DNA from: Halieaceae bacterium UBA3479
GTDB taxonomy: Bacteria > Pseudomonadota > Gammaproteobacteria > Pseudomonadales > Halieaceae
DNA length: 10,163 nucleotides
Reading direction: 5' to 3'
Assembly: GCA_002377985.1 (NCBI GenBank)
Contig: DFQW01000189.1
Coordinates: forward strand, 1 to 10,163
Shown in pieces: positions 6,987 through 10,163 of this stretch (its first letter is position 1; each line of letters begins with the position of its first letter). Under the pieces are notes generated by a model. That model was not told the DNA's origin, searched no databases, and was given only the letters and a program-made list of their open reading frames with translations. Made by a program: the position numbers and the translations under genes.

Positions 6987-7970
6987 TCACTCATCGCCAT
7001 AGATCGCGACCGTCTTTTGCCCTCGCGCATTGATGCTGGCGCGGTACATGCCTGAAGTATTGAAAATCAGTACGGTTTCACCGGTTTTGTCTACAGCAAT
7101 CACGCCGCCCTCTCCTCCGGCGTCGAGCAGTTCACCTTTAACAACCTGTTCGGTGGCGGCTCTGAGATCGGCTCCGCCGAACTGGATGCGTGCGCAGATG
7201 TCTCTGGCGACGGTGTGGCGAATAAAATACTCCCCGTGTCCGGTTGCCGAGACGGCACAGCTCCGATTATCGGCATAGGTTCCCGCGCCGATGATCGGCG
7301 AATCGCCGATCCGGCCCCAGCGCTTGCCGGTCATGCCGCCGGTGGAGGTGCCCGCCACCAGATTACCTGTGGCATCCATGACGACAACGCCCACGGTGCC
7401 AAATTTGTGATCGGCCTCGGGCTGCAGTCCGGCCTGCTCGTTGGCTTTGAATGCTTCCAGCGCTTTTCGGCGACGCTCGGTGGCGAAGTACGCGGGAGAC
7501 ATGACCTCGAAGCTCTGCTCCAAGGCAAACGCTTCCGCGCCCCTGCCTGCCAGCATCACGTGGGGGGAGCGCTCCATTACCGCGCGCGCCAGCGCAATGG
7601 GTGATTTGACCGTAGAGACGCCGGCAACAGCGCCCGCCTCCAGCTCCGCGCCGTGCATGATCGAGGCGTCAAGCTCGTGCGTGCCCTCCCAGGTATACAC
7701 CGCACCGTGTCCCGCATTGAAGAGAGGGGAGTCCTCCATCAATTGGATGACATTGACTACGACGTCGAGGCCCGATTCGCCGCGCCTGAGTTGTTCGTAA
7801 CCAGCAGTAATCGCATGGTCCAGAAACCCAAGGTAGGTGGCTTCGAGTTCGGCGCTCATGGCCTCGCGTTCAATGGTGCCGGCACCACCATGCAGGGCAA
7901 TGGCAATGGGCGATTCGGCGCTAGCTGACATCATGTAAATCCCCAGAAGTAGGCACACACTGTGTTTCAT
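6987..7970 (-). CDS. Exported plant-type L-asparaginase / isoaspartyl peptidase
   Basis: This Ntn-hydrolase family removes beta-aspartyl residues from isoaspartyl dipeptides and hydrolyses L-asparagine. The 327-residue product begins at ATG 7970, preceded by GAGAAG four bases away. The frame can extend to TTG 8030, but that would bury the signal peptide. MKHSVCLLLGIYMMSASA is a Sec signal peptide with likely cleavage ASA/ES, so the enzyme should be periplasmic, unlike cytoplasmic E. coli IaaA. Family motifs are IALHGGAGTIERE (25-37), NAGHGAVYTWEG (85-96), ELDASIMHG (99-107), the self-cleavage site HKFGTVGVVV with nucleophile Thr192, TSTGGMTGKRWGRIGDSPIIGAG, and SATGHGEYFIR. It converges on the GGT-like gene with only 19 bases between stop codons, and the two may share substrates such as peptides or gamma/beta-linked amino-acid derivatives. 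All catalytic landmarks I can name are present. Confidence 0.92.
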   Translation of the reverse strand: MKHSVCLLLGIYMMSASAESPIAIALHGGAGTIEREAMSAELEATYLGFLDHAITAGYEQLRRGESGLDVVVNVIQLMEDSPLFNAGHGAVYTWEGTHELDASIMHGAELEAGAVAGVSTVKSPIALARAVMERSPHVMLAGRGAEAFALEQSFEVMSPAYFATERRRKALEAFKANEQAGLQPEADHKFGTVGVVVMDATGNLVAGTSTGGMTGKRWGRIGDSPIIGAGTYADNRSCAVSATGHGEYFIRHTVARDICARIQFGGADLRAATEQVVKGELLDAGGEGGVIAVDKTGETVLIFNTSGMYRASINARGQKTVAIYGDE

Positions 7971-8112
7971 CAAACTTCTCTGTTGCGGTGGCAGACACCA
8001 CATAGTGATTTGGTCCACCTCAACAAGCAATCGTAATGAGCGGATAAATATAGTGTTACGTCAGCCGCCAGGGATATTCCCTTTGCTGTGGCGGGTTGCC
8101 TTCCACTGCGAG
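7971..8112. other. Intergenic region between the asparaginase and hydrolase genes
   Basis: This 142-base gap lies between two leftward genes. It holds the hairpin described separately. On the minus strand TATATT (plus 8047-8052) could be a -10 for the asparaginase gene, but no -35 matches at 16-18 bases. The asparaginase gene probably has its own promoter here given the gap size, which is an inference. Confidence 0.25.
8065..8094 (-). other. Nested inverted repeat (RNA hairpin) after the hydrolase gene
   Basis: CCGCC at 8065-8069 pairs with GGCGG at 8090-8094. Directly inside, AGGGA (8070-8074) pairs with TCCCT (8078-8082) around a three-base loop, leaving a one-sided bulge at 8083-8089. It begins about 18 bases past the hydrolase stop in the direction of transcription. 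No T-tract follows on the minus strand, so it is not a classical rho-independent terminator. It may protect a 3' end or attenuate transcription into the asparaginase gene. Confidence 0.4.
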
Positions 8113-8958
8113 TCAGGCGGCCAGCCCATCCAATGTTTGGCTAACCAGATCAGGATGGGTGAGCATCCCGTCCCGCGGGATGTCCAGCTCGATAAACGTC
8201 CAATCGGGCCCTCGCGCCGGGCCCACCATCAGATCTGAACTTTTACGATAGGTTTGACCTATGCAGTGGATGTAGGTGGGTTTCAGGCCCTCCCAGCCGC
8301 CGCGCTCGAGCACCAATTCGTCTGTCCACTGCTTAGCGGGGTGTGGGGTGATCAGGCGCTTGAGTTTGGCCGCAATGTCAGGATAGGAATCGGGCACCAG
8401 CATCTCCATGGGGTAGTCCTGCCAAAGATCCATCTGGTAGCCATCAATAAAATGCTTTTCACGGGCTTTCCACCAATCGGGGAATTCACCGGTATCGGGA
8501 TCTCTGGGCACGCCACTCATTCGACCCTCGCGAGGGACGATTGCGTCGAAAAATACGATTCTCTCTATGCGTTCGCGTAACCGGTCAGCTACGCCGGTGA
8601 TCGTGATGCCGGAAAACGAGTGTCCCACGAGAATCACGTTTTTAAGGTCTTCAAACTCGAAAACCTGTGCAATATCGGTGATGTGGGTGTCGAGCCCCAC
8701 TTCTGGGCCAGTGAGATGCAGGCGCTCGCCGCATCCGGTGCAGGTGGGAGTGTAGACCCGATGGCCCATCGCCCGCAGTCTGTTCGCGACATCCTGCCAT
8801 ACCCAGCCACCGTGCCAGGTGCCGTGAACCAGTACGAAGGTGGCGGTTTGATTGGTGGCCGACGCGCACTCGGTCTGGGCTGTGGTTTTTTGCGCTAATC
8901 CCAAGGCCGCTAGGCTGGCGCTGCTCCCCCGCAGTATGTCTCGTCTCCGCATGGTCAT
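8113..8958 (-). CDS. Tat-exported alpha/beta hydrolase (EstC/salicylate-esterase-like), possible active-site loss
   Basis: The 281-residue product starts MTMRRRDILRGSSASLAALG, a twin-arginine signal (RRDIL then a hydrophobic run), so it should be exported folded to the periplasm. Start ATG 8958 and ATG 8952 are both possible, and GAGGG (plus CCCTC at 8963-8967) sits 4 or 10 bases before them. The alpha/beta-hydrolase core shows the oxyanion segment FVLVHGTWHGGWVW (41-54), the nucleophile elbow LVGHSFSG with Ser114 (110-117), and FFDAIVPREG (136-145). The C-terminal element reads ELDIPRDGMLTHPDLV (257-272). Relatives I recall read like GHDAML there, so the catalytic His appears to be Arg262, with His268 six residues later. 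The gene starts only seven bases after the CpcT/CpeT-like gene ends, so the two form an operon. The family includes esterases and hydroxynitrile-lyase relatives, and the substrate cannot be read from sequence. Confidence 0.85.
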   Translation of the reverse strand: MTMRRRDILRGSSASLAALGLAQKTTAQTECASATNQTATFVLVHGTWHGGWVWQDVANRLRAMGHRVYTPTCTGCGERLHLTGPEVGLDTHITDIAQVFEFEDLKNVILVGHSFSGITITGVADRLRERIERIVFFDAIVPREGRMSGVPRDPDTGEFPDWWKAREKHFIDGYQMDLWQDYPMEMLVPDSYPDIAAKLKRLITPHPAKQWTDELVLERGGWEGLKPTYIHCIGQTYRKSSDLMVGPARGPDWTFIELDIPRDGMLTHPDLVSQTLDGLAA

Positions 8959-8965
8959 AGCGCCC

Positions 8966-9865
8966 TCACATGGTCGGGGTATCGACCTTGCCCGAGATCA
9001 TGAAGCAACTGGCCAGTAGCCACTTGAGGTTAATGCCGATGCGATTCGCCTCGGGTAGGGTAAACGCGTAGCCATGTTCCTTGGTACTGCCGTCATCGAG
9101 CTTTTCAATGACATAGATCACCAGCGAGTCGCGCGTGAAGTAGCCATCGTAGTTGTTGATGGGCCAGTCAACGTTGAACAGGCGGAGCCCTAGGTTCCTG
9201 CCATCTTTATCAACGAACCAGGTTTCGGCGCCCTGATCGTGCAAGCTGAGGTTGTCGTAACGCGTATAGGGGATGTCACGGCCACCGCCCACGCCGGGGA
9301 TATCGGCATAACAGGTGAATTGCCGGGCTCTGTGCAGCTTCACCGCGGCGTCAGAGGCGCCGCGCGACGTCCACCAGAACTGTTGCTCACCAAGGGCCAG
9401 CGTTGCGGGGCTACCCATACCCTCAGTACACTCTGCGTCGCCCTCTGCGCTGAATTGTGCGGCGTCCCGGCTCCACCAGACGGGGCAGAGCGGTGTGCCG
9501 TCAGCGTCGCTAATGTCCATGCGCACGGCCCGTCGTTGATCATCTTCAGCGAGAGACCATCTCTGGCTAGACATCACGGTGCCATCCGGTGCGCTCAGTG
9601 TGATGTCAAAGCCATCGCCCGCGACCTCAATCAGTAGGTTGTGGCGGGGCTGGGGCTCATCAACTTTTCGCCGGCCATCGAAATAAGCCTGATTGGCGTT
9701 GCTGTAGAAGCCCGGGAGCATGACCTCGATGACCTGAAGATCGCGGCTCCACGGCGTCGAATCTTGCCCCTGAGCGAGGCCCTGATTGGGAATGGCTATC
9801 GGTAGTAACCAGGCGAGCGAAAAGCTGGCGTTCTTCAGGGCTTGCAGTAGCGATTGGCTGGTCAT
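8966..9865 (-). CDS. Exported CpcT/CpeT-like protein
   Basis: The 299-residue product starts at ATG 9865, with GAGG eight bases upstream. It has a Sec-type signal peptide (hydrophobic run SLAWLLPIAI, likely cleavage GLA/QG after residue 31). The mature part begins with a segment resembling the CpcT/CpeT chromophore-lyase family, PGFYSNANQAYFDGRR (51-66), followed by RHNLLIEV. Further family-like features are LCPVWWSRDAAQFSAEGDAEC (127-146), here with two cysteines that could form a disulfide, and QQFWWTSRG. The C-terminal third has RQFTCYADIPG, NYDGYFTRDSLVIYVIE (238-254) and a Cys287. In cyanobacteria this family attaches bilins to phycobiliproteins, and distant bacterial members have unknown roles, probably as a lipocalin-like beta-barrel. 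It is co-transcribed with the Tat hydrolase (seven-base gap). Family assignment is by pattern memory and is moderate. Confidence 0.65.
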   Translation of the reverse strand: MTSQSLLQALKNASFSLAWLLPIAIPNQGLAQGQDSTPWSRDLQVIEVMLPGFYSNANQAYFDGRRKVDEPQPRHNLLIEVAGDGFDITLSAPDGTVMSSQRWSLAEDDQRRAVRMDISDADGTPLCPVWWSRDAAQFSAEGDAECTEGMGSPATLALGEQQFWWTSRGASDAAVKLHRARQFTCYADIPGVGGGRDIPYTRYDNLSLHDQGAETWFVDKDGRNLGLRLFNVDWPINNYDGYFTRDSLVIYVIEKLDDGSTKEHGYAFTLPEANRIGINLKWLLASCFMISGKVDTPTM

Positions 9866-9934
9866 GGTCCTTGCCTCGATATCGGTCTGACCCGTAAAGT
9901 ACTAATGTTATACCTATAAAACAAAGGGGGCGCT
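9866..9934. promoter_or_regulatory. Divergent promoter region between CpeT-like and VOC genes
   Basis: This 69-base gap must carry promoters for both directions unless they lie inside genes. Rightward, CTGACC (9887-9892) and TATACC (9909-9914), spaced by 16 bases, are a possible -35/-10 pair, with TATAAA at 9915-9920 as an alternative -10. AAAGGGGG at 9923-9930 is the ribosome-binding site of the VOC gene, four bases before its ATG. The promoter call is weak and the ribosome-binding site is firm. Confidence 0.35.
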
Positions 9935-10163
9935 ATGAGCGATGTACCTGTCTTGATTCGTCGCACCACCATGCTGGTGAACGACATCGAGCCGTCACTG
10001 CAGATATACCGGGATATTCTGGGTATGTCGGTGCATTACGATGAAAAAATTGTGGTCTCAGGGGACGGTCTGCCTGCCGGCGAGCCCAATTCCCAGACTC
10101 GCCTCGTGATGCTCAAGTGCAAGGATGACTTCATCGGCATGCTGGGTATTCTGCAGTACATCG
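9935..10163 (+). CDS. VOC-family protein (glyoxalase/extradiol dioxygenase fold), partial
   Basis: The frame opens at ATG 9935 and has no stop before the window end, giving 76 codons. The protein begins MSDVPVLIRRTTMLVNDIEP and continues SLQIYRDILGMSVHYDEKIV, the strand-helix-strand start of a vicinal-oxygen-chelate module. The VND-x(3)-SLQIYRDILGM stretch (16-31) is the typical helix with the YRDxLG signature. Members include glyoxalase I, extradiol dioxygenases and bleomycin/fosfomycin-resistance proteins. The metal ligands cannot be assigned because the rest is off the edge. It is divergent from the CpeT-like/hydrolase operon. No signal peptide is visible, so it is probably cytoplasmic. 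Confidence 0.82.
   Translation, partial: MSDVPVLIRRTTMLVNDIEPSLQIYRDILGMSVHYDEKIVVSGDGLPAGEPNSQTRLVMLKCKDDFIGMLGILQYI

Noticed and set aside
7971..8030. Upstream extension of the asparaginase to TTG 8030
   Set aside because: It would put 20 polar residues before a clear signal peptide, and ATG 7970 has its own GAGAAG ribosome-binding site.
9239..9637. Plus-strand open frame of 132 codons opposite the CpeT-like gene
   Set aside because: It has no ribosome-binding site or recognisable motif, and the opposite strand carries a signal peptide and family motifs.

Overview
The window is about 10.2 kb of dense bacterial DNA of moderately high GC. It carries short intergenic gaps, overlapping genes, Shine-Dalgarno sites, and lipoprotein, Sec and Tat export signals. 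The protein styles look like a free-living, probably marine, Gammaproteobacterium (for example the Halieaceae/OM60-NOR5 or Cellvibrionales-like groups). That placement is inferred from general resemblance, as no taxonomic marker is present. I see no rRNA, tRNA, CRISPR array, insertion sequence or phage gene.

Left part (1-4991): a truncated Crp/Fnr-type regulator faces left and is divergent from a tight three-gene rightward operon. The operon encodes an FAD-dependent glycerol-3-phosphate dehydrogenase (GlpD type), an FAD-linked oxidase resembling alkyl-dihydroxyacetonephosphate synthase (AGPS), and an FGGY-family sugar/polyol kinase. The dehydrogenase and oxidase genes overlap by 20 bases. The kinase gene overlaps the oxidase gene by 8 bases if it starts at the first GTG. 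Together they look like a glycerol-phosphate/DHAP module, but the kinase lacks a glycerol-kinase hallmark residue and no glycerol facilitator is present. The substrate may therefore be another polyol, or the module may feed an ether-lipid-like reaction. This is the most interesting system in the window.

Middle (5150-7970): two N-terminal-nucleophile hydrolases converge tail to tail. One is a gamma-glutamyltransferase-like lipoprotein on the plus strand and the other a plant-type L-asparaginase/isoaspartyl peptidase with a signal peptide on the minus strand. Both appear exported, so they probably act on gamma-glutamyl and beta-aspartyl compounds in the periplasm.

Right part (8113-10163): a two-gene leftward operon encodes a CpcT/CpeT-like exported protein followed by a Tat-exported alpha/beta hydrolase. 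The hydrolase appears to have arginine where its family has the catalytic histidine. Divergent from this pair, the start of a VOC (glyoxalase/dioxygenase fold) protein runs off the right edge. A hairpin without a T-tract lies just after the hydrolase gene.
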